A stretch of 23,283 nucleotides of DNA from an uncultured Oscillospiraceae bacterium (GTDB lineage: Bacteria; Bacillota; Clostridia; Oscillospirales; Oscillospiraceae): NCBI GenBank assembly GCA_910588045.1, contig CAJUPS010000052.1, positions 1 to 23,283 on the forward strand. The letters run 5' to 3'. Every line of letters begins with the position of its first letter. Within the stretch, counting starts at the first letter, position 1. Made by a program: the position numbers and the translations under genes. The notes beneath the pieces were generated by a model that searched no databases, was not told the origin of the DNA, and saw nothing but the letters and a program-made list of their open reading frames with translations. Shown piece by piece: positions 1 through 6,537 of this stretch.

Positions 1-166
1 TTGGGGGATTCTCAAGGGCGGCGAAGCCCCCTTGAGGGTGCTTTTGGTTCTTTTCGCACAAGCGAAAAGAACGCCCTAGGCGGCCAGCAGGCCGCCGGGA
101 CGGTCGTTTGCGCCGCAGGCGCAAATGACGTCCCCGGGGAGGCAGGGCAAATCTAAATAAAGATTT
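1..166. repeat. Cluster of perfect stem-loops in non-coding DNA
   Basis: No credible gene lies here. The stretch is a row of inverted repeats: 11-36 (CTCAAGGG/CCCTTGAG), 48-71 (10-bp perfect arms TTCTTTTCGC/GCGAAAAGAA), 79-96 (GGCGGCC/GGCCGCC), 107-125 (TTTGCGCC/GGCGCAAA) and 149-166 (AAATCT/AGATTT). Similar clusters occur at 8241-8391 and 22967-23122 in this window. I infer a dispersed family of intergenic palindromic elements, possibly also acting as terminators or RNA stabilisers. No mobility gene is linked to it. Confidence 0.6.
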
Positions 167-174
167 ATGCTGGG

Positions 175-191
175 GCGGCGCGCAGCGCCGC
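175..191 (-). terminator. GC hairpin just after the ATPase subunit F stop codon
   Basis: A perfect 7-bp stem (GCGGCGC/GCGCCGC) with a 3-base loop starts 2 bases past the stop codon of the subunit F gene when read on the minus strand. No uridine run follows, so intrinsic termination would be weak. It could instead protect the 3' end of the message. Confidence 0.3.
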
Positions 192-193
192 AG

Positions 194-502
194 TTATCCG
201 ATGTCCGCGCCTACGGCGCGCTCCACAGCGCTCTGGAGCGCCTGGGCCCCCAGGCCCAGACTCCCCCCCTTGCCGGGAATCAGGATCACAGCGGGAGTAA
301 CCGAGGTCTTATACCTGTCTACCTCCGCCCGGATCGACTGCGCCAGCTGCTCCGTGATATAAATGATAGCGTACTCCTCCTTGGCCAGCCGGTGGAGGGC
401 CTGCCGACCCTCCTCTACCCCCTCCACGGGGAAGATGTCCAGCCCCAGGGCCTTGAAGCCCAACACGCTGTCCCGGTCGCCCAGTACCGCGATCTTATAC
501 AT
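194..502 (-). CDS. ntpG: V/A-type ATP synthase subunit F (central stalk)
   Basis: A 102-residue protein with the short Rossmann-like fold expected of subunit F, the central-stalk protein that joins the catalytic A3B3 head to the rotor (called NtpG in Enterococcus hirae). The N-terminus MYKIAVLGD is the usual family start, followed by a hydrophobic strand AIIYITEQ and a C-terminal helix. An upstream in-frame GTG at 511 would add three residues. I prefer ATG 502 because it matches the family start, although its GAGG is only 3 bases away, whereas GTG 511 has AAAGG at 4 bases. The gene overlaps the end of subunit C by 8 bases, so translation is probably coupled. It is the last recognisable gene of the operon before the window edge. 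Confidence 0.9.
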   Translation of the reverse strand: MYKIAVLGDRDSVLGFKALGLDIFPVEGVEEGRQALHRLAKEEYAIIYITEQLAQSIRAEVDRYKTSVTPAVILIPGKGGSLGLGAQALQSAVERAVGADIG

Positions 503-1496
503 ACGCCTCACGCAGCCTTTCCCGGATGGTGTCGCCGCTGATGCCCGCCATGCGGCCGGACATAATGATGCGCACCGCCGTAAATTCGTTCTCCTTGGCC
601 GCCAGATAGCTGATGACGGACTCCACGCCGAAGGGCACGCTCCTGGCGCTGGCGGCCACCGCCGCCACCGCGTCGTCGCAAGCCTTCTCGAAGGCCGTCA
701 GACTGCCTCCGGCTGCCGCCGCCGTCCCCAGCTCTGCGGCCTGCCGCAGACTGGTGGAGCGGTAGAGCTCCTCCAGATTCCCGTTGAGCGCCGCCGTCTG
801 GACGCTGTCCGCCCCGATCGCGCCCCCGGGCACCAGGACCCGCCGGAGCATGTCCGCACCCTTCTTCATGCGGAGGGTGCGCACTGCGCTGCGGAGATTG
901 GCCGCGTCGATGGTCGCACGCACATAGCGGACCAGGAACTCGCTCCCCGTGTTCCCGGCGGCGGAGAGCATCTCCTCATAGTAGGCCCGGTCCAGCTGGA
1001 AGTCCGCCAGCTGGGGGTCGCCGGTGGCGCTGAGCATCTCCGACGCCTCCTCGGCGGCGGCGCGCAGCGCCGGAGGCAGGACGCTGTAGTCCCCCTCCCA
1101 CACCGCACGGCGCATCTCCTGGGCGCTCACGCGCCCCGCGTCCAGCAGGAGCCGGTCCGGCGCGTCCGTGCCGGTGGCACGGGCCTTGAGGAGCGCCTTG
1201 AGATTGTGGTAATCATACTTGACCTTGAACACGTCCACCACCGCCTTGTCGGGGACAAAGCGGTAAAGGTCAGCAAACAGCTTCTCCTGCTCCTGGGCCA
1301 GAATGGAACCCAGCTCCCGGGGGCTGGCGGTGTTGAACTCGCCGTAGCCGATCTCGGTGAGCACCTTGGCCGCCTCCTCCGCCGTGGGCACCTCGATCAT
1401 GCGCTCCATCCGCGCCCCGGTCAGCAGATCCCGCTCCCGGCTGTGCAGGTAAGTGGAGATGAACAAATAGTCGGTATCCTTCAATTTCTTTGCCAA
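495..1496 (-). CDS. ntpC: V/A-type ATP synthase subunit C
   Basis: Subunit C caps the c-ring and docks the central stalk onto the membrane rotor. The protein is about 333 residues, close to the usual 320-350, with the family N-terminus KKLKDTDYLFIS and the mainly helical body typical of the vATP-synt_AC39 family. Start choice: ATG 1502 directly abuts its AGGAGG with zero spacing, which is unusable in the standard model. The in-frame TTG at 1496 has the same AGGAGG at 6 bases and gives MAKKLKDTDY, a typical family start. I therefore chose TTG 1496, although ATG 1502 remains possible. It lies 43 bases after subunit E and overlaps subunit F, all in one leftward operon. Confidence 0.92.
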   Translation of the reverse strand: MAKKLKDTDYLFISTYLHSRERDLLTGARMERMIEVPTAEEAAKVLTEIGYGEFNTASPRELGSILAQEQEKLFADLYRFVPDKAVVDVFKVKYDYHNLKALLKARATGTDAPDRLLLDAGRVSAQEMRRAVWEGDYSVLPPALRAAAEEASEMLSATGDPQLADFQLDRAYYEEMLSAAGNTGSEFLVRYVRATIDAANLRSAVRTLRMKKGADMLRRVLVPGGAIGADSVQTAALNGNLEELYRSTSLRQAAELGTAAAAGGSLTAFEKACDDAVAAVAASARSVPFGVESVISYLAAKENEFTAVRIIMSGRMAGISGDTIRERLREAYV

Positions 1497-1539
1497 AGCC
1501 ATCCTCCTTTCTGCCTAGTATCCTGGATTGGCTTTTTTC

Positions 1540-2232
1540 TCAGGAGAAGAGGATCCCGGCCACCTGGGCCGCCATCTCCTCCCGGAGCATCCGCAGCTGG
1601 GTCTCAAAGGCGCAGTTGACCTCCACGCTGCCGTCCCGGAGGATCAGTCCCCCGGCCATCTCCCGGGTCTCCCGGGAGAGCGTCAGCATGGCCGTGCCCT
1701 GCATGAGGGCGCTGGCCCCGGTGACCACCGCCGAGAGCACTGACCCGGCCTTGCCGCCCACCTTGGCGGCCTTCCCGGCGGCCTCTGGTTTCACAGCTTC
1801 CGCCAGCAGGTTGTTGGCCCAGGCCACCACCTGGGGGCCCACACGCTCCCGGTCCCGGGCGTTGAGGATGATCTCCTCCTTGCCGGTCTTGGAGGCTTTT
1901 ACGGCCATCTTGGCCAGCAGCTGGGCGTACTCGCCCTCGTCCAGGGCTAGAAGCTGCTCCTGGGCCTTCTCAAAGGCCGTGTTGAGGCAGTCCTGCTTGG
2001 CGGCCAGAAGGCGCTTTTTCGCCTCCATACCGGCCGCGCTCTCCAGGCGCTCGGCCTGGCGCTGGGCGGCCTCCTTCCCGGCGGCCTCGGCGGATTTCTC
2101 CTCCGTCTGGGCCTGGACCTTGTACTGCTCGCGGATGGCGGCGGCCTTCTCCTCCGCTTCCCGGAGGATCTCAGCCGCCTCCGCCTTGGCGTCGGCTTCG
2201 ATGCGGGCGGTGATTTTTTCAATTCCGTTCAT
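1540..2232 (-). CDS. ntpE: V/A-type ATP synthase subunit E (peripheral stalk)
   Basis: Subunit E forms the peripheral stalk with the G/H-type subunit and anchors the catalytic head. Residues 1-95 are a long Ala/Glu/Lys-rich helix of coiled-coil type. The C-terminal part has the globular domain, with the conserved stretch GGLILRDGSVEVNCAFETQL near residues 194-213. At 230 residues it is about 30 longer than most relatives. The excess falls at roughly 148-186, an Ala/Gly-rich run (PEAAGKAAKVGGKAGSVLS and onward) between strand-forming parts of the head-binding domain. ATG 2232 has AAGGGG 7 bases upstream. It lies 30 bases after subunit K in the operon. Confidence 0.9.
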   Translation of the reverse strand: MNGIEKITARIEADAKAEAAEILREAEEKAAAIREQYKVQAQTEEKSAEAAGKEAAQRQAERLESAAGMEAKKRLLAAKQDCLNTAFEKAQEQLLALDEGEYAQLLAKMAVKASKTGKEEIILNARDRERVGPQVVAWANNLLAEAVKPEAAGKAAKVGGKAGSVLSAVVTGASALMQGTAMLTLSRETREMAGGLILRDGSVEVNCAFETQLRMLREEMAAQVAGILFS

Positions 2233-2262
2233 ATCGAATCCCCTTTTCTAAATTGGGATAAA

Positions 2263-2754
2263 TCAGAACTGCAGGAGCATCAGCATGGAAGCCAGCAGGG
2301 AAAGGATGGCGTAGAACTCGACGATACCGCACAGCAGCAGGCCCTTGGACCAGTCGTCGGGCTTCTTGGCCAGGATGTTGATGGAACCGGCGGCCACGCG
2401 GCCCTGGGCGATGGCGGAGAGCAGTCCGCCCAGCGCCATGGGCAGGCAGGCGGCGAAGTACGCCATACCGGTAGTGGTGCTCATGTTGACCAGGGAGCTG
2501 AAATCGCCGCCCATGAGGCCCATCTTGGCGATGGCGAAGAAGAACACCACCATGCCGTACAGGCCCTGCGTACCAGGCAGAAGCTGAAGGACCATGACCT
2601 TACCGGACTTGCTGGGGTCCTCGCACAGAAGGCCAGTACCGGCCTCACCGGCGATGCCGGTGCCCTTCGCGCTGCCCACGCAGCTCAGACCCACCGCCAG
2701 GCCCGCACCCAGCAGCGCCAGGGCCAGACCGCCAAAGGAATCAACGAAACTCAT
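2263..2754 (-). CDS. ntpK: V/A-type ATP synthase subunit K, Na+-type c-ring proteolipid
   Basis: A 163-residue membrane rotor subunit made of two fused helical hairpins (four membrane helices). The second hairpin carries the ion-binding carboxylate Glu146. T62 and Q63 in the LPGTQGLYG motif, together with Q117 and E146, correspond in identity and spacing to the Na+ ligands of Enterococcus hirae NtpK (T64, Q65, Q110, E139). In both proteins 29 residues separate the second Gln from the Glu. The first hairpin (GLSCVGSAKGTGIAGEAGTG) lacks a membrane carboxylate, as in V-type rings. A strong AGGAGG lies 8 bases before the ATG. Na+ coupling is therefore well supported by sequence, though not measured. 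Confidence 0.95.
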   Translation of the reverse strand: MSFVDSFGGLALALLGAGLAVGLSCVGSAKGTGIAGEAGTGLLCEDPSKSGKVMVLQLLPGTQGLYGMVVFFFAIAKMGLMGGDFSSLVNMSTTTGMAYFAACLPMALGGLLSAIAQGRVAAGSINILAKKPDDWSKGLLLCGIVEFYAILSLLASMLMLLQF

Positions 2755-2770
2755 GATAATTTCCTCCTTG

Positions 2771-4693
2771 TTATTTCTCGACGTCTACATATTTTGTATT
2801 GATATTCAAGGGACGGAAGGGCTTGCCGCCGTCCTCATAGAACCTGCCGAAGAACTCCAGGCACTGCAAGCGCATATCGTGGACGTAGCAGCCCAGGATG
2901 TTCAGCGCGAAGTTGATGGCATTGCCCAGGAAGGCAATGATGAGAAAGAAGACGATGTTCCCCGTCATGGCGCCCAGCTGGTTGAACACCTGGGCCACCA
3001 CCGCGCCCGCCAGCATCAGGGCCATCAGGCGGGAGTAGGAGAGAATGTCGCTGAAGTATCCGGTGATGCCGTTATACAGCGCGCCGAATACGCCGGTGAT
3101 GATGCCGAAGCCCTTCTTGCCGTAGGCGTTGGCAGCGGCAAGAATGACCAGCGCCGCGATGAGGCCCCACGTGAGCTTCCCGGCGGCAAAGCCGATGCCG
3201 ATCACGGCAAAAGACAGGAACCACGCGCCCTCGCCGCACAGGGCGTCCATCCCCTTGCCCCGCTTGATCTTCATATACATACTGGTGATCATGCCGGTAA
3301 TGACCTGGACAGCCCCGAGGATCAGGGACCCGATGAGCACCGGGATGGCGTCCTCCAGCGGGTCGAACAGCTTCCACAGGGATACGCTGGCGGGGTCCAC
3401 GCCGGTGAGCAGGCCCCGGATCTGGGGGATCAGGTCCCCGAAGAAGCCGCCGGTCAGCGCGCCCCAGATAAAGGTACTGATACCGCACAGCCCCAGCAGG
3501 GGGATCATATAGCGCATCGTCGCGCCGTTGGGTCTCGATTTCTTCATGATGACCGCCGAGGCCAGCATCATGACCAGGCCGTAGCCCATGTCCGCCATCA
3601 TCATGCCGTAGAACACGATAAAGAACGGGGCGATGAGCGGGTTGGGGTCCACGCCGCCGTAGGCGGGCAGGGAGTACATCTCCGTAACCATGTTCAAGGG
3701 GCGCACCAGCTTGCCGTTGCGCAGCTCCACGGGCACGTTGGGGTACTCCTCCTCCGCGGGCTCCTCCAGCTCCCAGGCGCAGTCAAACTTGGCCAGGGCC
3801 TTCTCCAGCTCGGGGATCTCCGGTACGGAGGCCCAGCCCTCCAGGTAGAGGATGGACCCGCCGGTGAGGAGGCGCTCCTTGGCGCTCTCCGTGGCGACGA
3901 CCTGCTCCACCCGGTCCAGGCCCAGCTTCAGCTCGTCCAAGCAGGGGCCCATCTGGCGGATGGCCTCGATCTCGGCGTTGCGCGATTTGGCCACGTCGTC
4001 CAGCTCCTTGCCCAGGGCCTGGATGTTCTCCCGGACGGTGCCGGTGAGGTCCTTGATCTGGGCGAAGCTGAACCCGAAGGAGCGCAGGACGTCCAGCGCC
4101 TGCTGGCGGCTGTCCCTGTGAACGATGACCTCCAGGTACTGCTGTTCCCGGTCGGCGGAGAGCCTGCGGATCTCCGCGACGGCACCGGCCTCGTCCAGGG
4201 CGCCCGCCATGGCGTCGAAGTCCGCCGTCGCAGGCGCTGCGCCCAGCAGCAGGTCCGTCCTGGCCGTCCCCTTTACCTCCAGCGGTATGTCGCAGGCGCT
4301 CCAGGGCTCAAGGGCCAGCCGGTCGGCGTGGATCCGGGTCTCCCGGGCGTTGAGCTGTCCGATGGTCCGGGCATGGGCGGTGATGGTCTCCGCTTTTTCC
4401 AGGGCGGCGCGCCGGGCGTCCCCATCCAGGAGCGCAGCTTCCTTGATGGTGGGGCGCAGGGAGAGGAGGGGCTTTTTCTGGGGGGCGTACTTCCCCAGCA
4501 CCTCAATTGCGTGCTGAAGGAGGGTCAGATCTCCTCTGGCGTCCGCCAGGGCGGACACGTCGCGGTGTAGCAGGTCATTCTCCTCCGGCTCCCGCACCTC
4601 CACGCAGCCCACATGAAGCAGCTCCGAGAGCAGCTCGTCTCTGTCCTTGGCAAGGGCGATCAGCCGGACCCGCTTCATTTTGACAATAGCCAT
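2771..4693 (-). CDS. ntpI: V/A-type ATP synthase subunit I (membrane stator a-subunit)
   Basis: A 640-residue stator subunit that forms the ion half-channels beside the c-ring. Residues 1 to about 330 are a cytoplasmic, coiled-coil-rich arm that binds the peripheral stalks. From about 335 on there are seven to eight membrane helices, starting with APFFIVFYGMMMADMGYGL. The conserved C-terminal motif VHDMRLQCLEFFGRFYEDGG contains the essential channel arginine (about R608), and SYSRLMALMLAG carries a further conserved Arg. The ATG follows the stop of the G/H-type gene with no gap (TAA-ATG), so translation is likely coupled. Length and motif order match the family. Confidence 0.95.
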   Translation of the reverse strand: MAIVKMKRVRLIALAKDRDELLSELLHVGCVEVREPEENDLLHRDVSALADARGDLTLLQHAIEVLGKYAPQKKPLLSLRPTIKEAALLDGDARRAALEKAETITAHARTIGQLNARETRIHADRLALEPWSACDIPLEVKGTARTDLLLGAAPATADFDAMAGALDEAGAVAEIRRLSADREQQYLEVIVHRDSRQQALDVLRSFGFSFAQIKDLTGTVRENIQALGKELDDVAKSRNAEIEAIRQMGPCLDELKLGLDRVEQVVATESAKERLLTGGSILYLEGWASVPEIPELEKALAKFDCAWELEEPAEEEYPNVPVELRNGKLVRPLNMVTEMYSLPAYGGVDPNPLIAPFFIVFYGMMMADMGYGLVMMLASAVIMKKSRPNGATMRYMIPLLGLCGISTFIWGALTGGFFGDLIPQIRGLLTGVDPASVSLWKLFDPLEDAIPVLIGSLILGAVQVITGMITSMYMKIKRGKGMDALCGEGAWFLSFAVIGIGFAAGKLTWGLIAALVILAAANAYGKKGFGIITGVFGALYNGITGYFSDILSYSRLMALMLAGAVVAQVFNQLGAMTGNIVFFLIIAFLGNAINFALNILGCYVHDMRLQCLEFFGRFYEDGGKPFRPLNINTKYVDVEK

Positions 4694-5008
4694 TTAGTTT
4701 CCAACCACCCTTCCTAAGATTGCCTGGGTTGCTTTGCCCATGTGCGACCCGGCTTCCTTTTTCAGCGCTTCGCAGTCCTTGTCCGCCTGCGCCAGGATCT
4801 CCTCCCGGCGTTTCGCGGCGGCGGCCTCCGCCTTTTCCATCTCGGCGGCAGCAGCTTTTGCGGCCCGTTCCCTGCCCTGCTGCAACAGGGCGCGGCCCTC
4901 CCGCTCGGCTTCGGCGGCCAGCTTCTGGGCACGGGCCTTGGCGTCAGCTCTGGCCTGGTCCATGTCCTCCTCCACAGAGCGGATCTTGGTTATGGCTTCC
5001 AGTGACAT
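4694..5008 (-). CDS. ntpF: V/A-type ATPase peripheral-stalk subunit (G/H-like)
   Basis: The first gene of the ATPase operon encodes a 104-residue, almost wholly helical, Ala/Glu/Lys-rich coiled-coil protein (for example AAAAEMEKAEAAAAKRREE). This is the expected form of the stalk partner of subunit E, called NtpF in E. hirae or AhaH in archaea. Function is assigned from position (directly before subunit I) and composition, because such coiled coils have little sequence signature. ATG 5008 has an AGGGG-type ribosome site about 8 bases upstream. The stop codon touches the start of subunit I. Confidence 0.85.
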   Translation of the reverse strand: MSLEAITKIRSVEEDMDQARADAKARAQKLAAEAEREGRALLQQGRERAAKAAAAEMEKAEAAAAKRREEILAQADKDCEALKKEAGSHMGKATQAILGRVVGN

Positions 5009-5121
5009 TGTCTCACCCCTTTTCTACCGGTTATGAATCAGGATTATGCTGATTGCGCTGTGCCTCCGGCGGCAGAACGGAGGTCCCGCCCCGGTTTCAG
5101 GTCACAGCGCGGGCATTGAAT

Positions 5122-5130
5122 AGTATAGCA
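5122..5130 (-). promoter_or_regulatory. Extended -10 promoter of the ATPase operon (candidate)
   Basis: On the minus strand the sequence TGC-TATACT forms an extended -10 element. No good -35 hexamer lies 16-18 bases further upstream. The start point would be near 5115, giving a leader of about 107 bases before the first ATPase gene. The weak -35 suggests help from an activator; see the possible site at 5150-5163. Confidence 0.5.
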
Positions 5131-5280
5131 CAAACCCCGTTTCAATACCAGCAATTTTGCCAACTTTTCCGCAATTCGGCAAAATTATACAGAAACAATT
5201 GGGCAGTTCTCTCCGTTTTGTCAGAAGTGTCCACCTCCCCCCTCGCCGGGTGTTTCCAGAGAGCGAACGGGAGGCGGCTG

Positions 5281-5294
5281 TGTGATTTTGTCAC
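5281..5294 (+). promoter_or_regulatory. Crp/Fnr-type operator candidate at about -41
   Basis: TGTGATTTTGTCAC contains the inverted arms GTGA/TCAC. Its centre is about 41 bases before the predicted start point of the ferredoxin operon, the classical position for class II Crp/Fnr activators. A related 14-mer (TGGCGTTTTGCCAC, 10 of 14 identical) overlaps the start point of the Crp-family gene at 8436-9095. The odd 5-base spacing between arms is unlike the canonical even spacing, so this is a proposal. Confidence 0.45.
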
Positions 5295-5316
5295 GGTACG
5301 GAGGGGGAGATTCCGA

Positions 5317-5322
5317 TATAAT
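5317..5322 (+). promoter_or_regulatory. -10 box of the ferredoxin/persulfide reductase operon
   Basis: A perfect TATAAT lies 29 bases before the ferredoxin start codon, with the start point near 5329. No recognisable -35 hexamer lies 16-18 bases upstream, where the sequence is G-rich. This is typical of activator-dependent promoters and fits the operator-like site centred at -41. The rest of the 5009-5350 gap holds the divergent ATPase promoter and an inverted repeat (AATTTTGCC at 5153-5161, GGCAAAATT at 5178-5186). Confidence 0.55.
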
Positions 5323-5350
5323 AATTTTATCAAGTTTGGGAGGTTACAGT

Positions 5351-5557
5351 ATGGCATTGAGAAGAAAGCGGCGGGCCGTTGTCGACGAGAGCGCCTGCGT
5401 CGCCTGCGGCTGCTGTGTCAAGGTATGCCCGCTATCCGCCATCCGGATCCGGCGCGGGATCCGGGCGGAGATCGACGGGGAGCGGTGCGTCGGCTGCGGC
5501 AAATGTGCGAAGGAGTGCCCCGCATCCGTCATCGAAATACAGGAGGTCTTGGCATGA
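5351..5557 (+). CDS. Small 2x[4Fe-4S] ferredoxin-like protein
   Basis: A 68-residue soluble electron carrier with two complete CxxCxxCxxxCP motifs: C16, C19, C22, C26 and C46, C49, C52, C56. Each should bind a [4Fe-4S] cluster, with the ligands shared crosswise as in bacterial ferredoxins. The N-terminus is unusually basic (MALRRKRR). ATG 5351 was chosen because GGGAGG lies 7 bases upstream; a longer in-frame reading from 5282 would run through the promoter. Its stop overlaps the next start (ATGA), so it is made together with the membrane Fe-S protein and probably donates electrons to it or accepts them from it. Its redox partner beyond that is not visible. Confidence 0.9.
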   Translation: MALRRKRRAVVDESACVACGCCVKVCPLSAIRIRRGIRAEIDGERCVGCGKCAKECPASVIEIQEVLA

Positions 5558-6129
5558 AAAAGCGTTGGTATGACTATCTTTGGATCTTTTCCCTGACCTA
5601 TCTGGTGCTGGGCTTCTTCAACATCCTGTTTGCCTGGCTGGGCCTTCTGTGCTTTTTTATCCCGCTCATTATCTCCATCGCCTGCGGCACGAAGGGCTAT
5701 TGCAACCGCTACTGCGGCCGGGGGCAGCTGTTCAGCCTGCTGGGCGGGCGCTTTGGCCTGTCCCGGAAAAAGGATATTCCCCGGTGGATGAAGAGCAAAT
5801 GGTTCCGCTATGGCTTCCTGGTCTTCTTCTTCATCATGTTTTTCCAGATGCTGTGGAATACATATCTGGTATTTGCCGGCGCCCGGGATCTCCGCCAGGT
5901 GGTGACGCTGCTGTGGACCTTTCGGCTGCCCTGGCACTGGGCTTACCATGGGACGCTGCTGCACCCCGGCGTCGCGCAGTTTGCGTTCGGGTTCTACAGC
6001 GTGATGCTGACCTCCACGGTCCTCGGCCTGGTGACCATGATTCTCTTCAAGCCCCGCAGCTGGTGCGTTTACTGCCCGATGGGCACCATGACGCAGCTGA
6101 TCTGCAAGGCCAAGGGCGGGAAACCGTAA
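5554..6129 (+). CDS. Membrane-bound 4Fe-4S protein (NapH/NosR-like Fer4_5 type)
   Basis: A 191-residue protein with about four membrane helices (roughly 8-28, 28-45, 86-107, 143-165). Two cysteine groups lie at helix ends: C44, C50, C54 in CGTKGYCNRYCGRGQ, and C171, C174, C184 in WCVYCPMGTMTQLIC. The second resembles the CxxCPxG pattern of the membrane Fe-S proteins of the NapH/NosR/CcoG group; the first departs from the usual CxxxCP form. His128, His132 and His137 lie in one loop. I infer a membrane electron relay for the ferredoxin encoded just upstream (4-base overlap, AGGAGG 7 bases before ATG). The electron source or sink and the quinone link are unknown. Confidence 0.8.
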   Translation: MKKRWYDYLWIFSLTYLVLGFFNILFAWLGLLCFFIPLIISIACGTKGYCNRYCGRGQLFSLLGGRFGLSRKKDIPRWMKSKWFRYGFLVFFFIMFFQMLWNTYLVFAGARDLRQVVTLLWTFRLPWHWAYHGTLLHPGVAQFAFGFYSVMLTSTVLGLVTMILFKPRSWCVYCPMGTMTQLICKAKGGKP

Positions 6130-6161
6130 AAAACCTGTGATGCCGGATCCAGAAAAAGTTT

Positions 6162-6191
6162 GCGCCCGGGGACAGAGGACGTCCCGGGCGC
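6162..6191 (+). other. Intra-operon hairpin before the rhodanese gene
   Basis: A perfect 9-bp stem (GCGCCCGGG/CCCGGGCGC) with a 12-base loop sits in the 84-base gap between the membrane Fe-S gene and the rhodanese gene. No T-run follows, so it is more likely an mRNA processing or stability element than a terminator. The next ribosome site AAGGAG (6201-6206) lies just outside the stem. Confidence 0.45.
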
Positions 6192-6213
6192 GCAAAAGAA
6201 AAGGAGAAAAAGA

Positions 6214-6537
6214 ATGGGACTTTTTGACTTGCTGCACCACCCCGACATTCAGCAGGGGGTAAAGGCGTATCATGAAACGGATCGGGCCATCCTACTGGAT
6301 GTCCGCACGCCCCAGGAGTACCGGGAGGGCCATATTCCCGGCAGCAGAAACGTCCCGCTTCAGGAGCTGCACCGCGTAGCCTCTGTGGCGGCGGAAAAGG
6401 ATACGCCTCTCTTCGTGTACTGCCACAGCGGCGCCAGGAGCCGCCAGGCGGTGGGAGAATTGCGGCGTATGGGGTATCTCCATGTCAGAAATATCGGCGG
6501 CATCGCCGCCTATACGGGAAAGGTGGAATCTGTATGA
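6214..6537 (+). CDS. Single-domain rhodanese (sulfurtransferase)
   Basis: A 107-residue protein that is essentially one rhodanese domain. It has LLDVRTPQEYREGHIPGSRNVPL near residues 27-49, and the active-site loop C-H-S-G-A-R with Cys70 as the persulfide-forming residue. Such proteins carry sulfane sulfur between a donor and a reductase. ATG 6214 has AAGGAG 7 bases upstream. The stop overlaps the start of the persulfide reductase gene by 4 bases (ATGA), so the two are co-translated. No signal peptide is seen, so it is cytoplasmic. Substrate (thiosulfate, polysulfide, glutathione-like or CoA persulfide) cannot be told from sequence. Confidence 0.92.
   Translation: MGLFDLLHHPDIQQGVKAYHETDRAILLDVRTPQEYREGHIPGSRNVPLQELHRVASVAAEKDTPLFVYCHSGARSRQAVGELRRMGYLHVRNIGGIAAYTGKVESV

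Noticed and set aside
2594..4570. Long open frame antisense to ATPase subunits I and K
   Set aside because: Lies opposite clear ATPase genes; its Gly/His/Gln-rich composition is the typical shadow of GC-rich coding DNA.
5142..5357. 71-codon minus-strand open frame in the divergent intergenic region
   Set aside because: Overlaps both divergent promoters; no supporting features.
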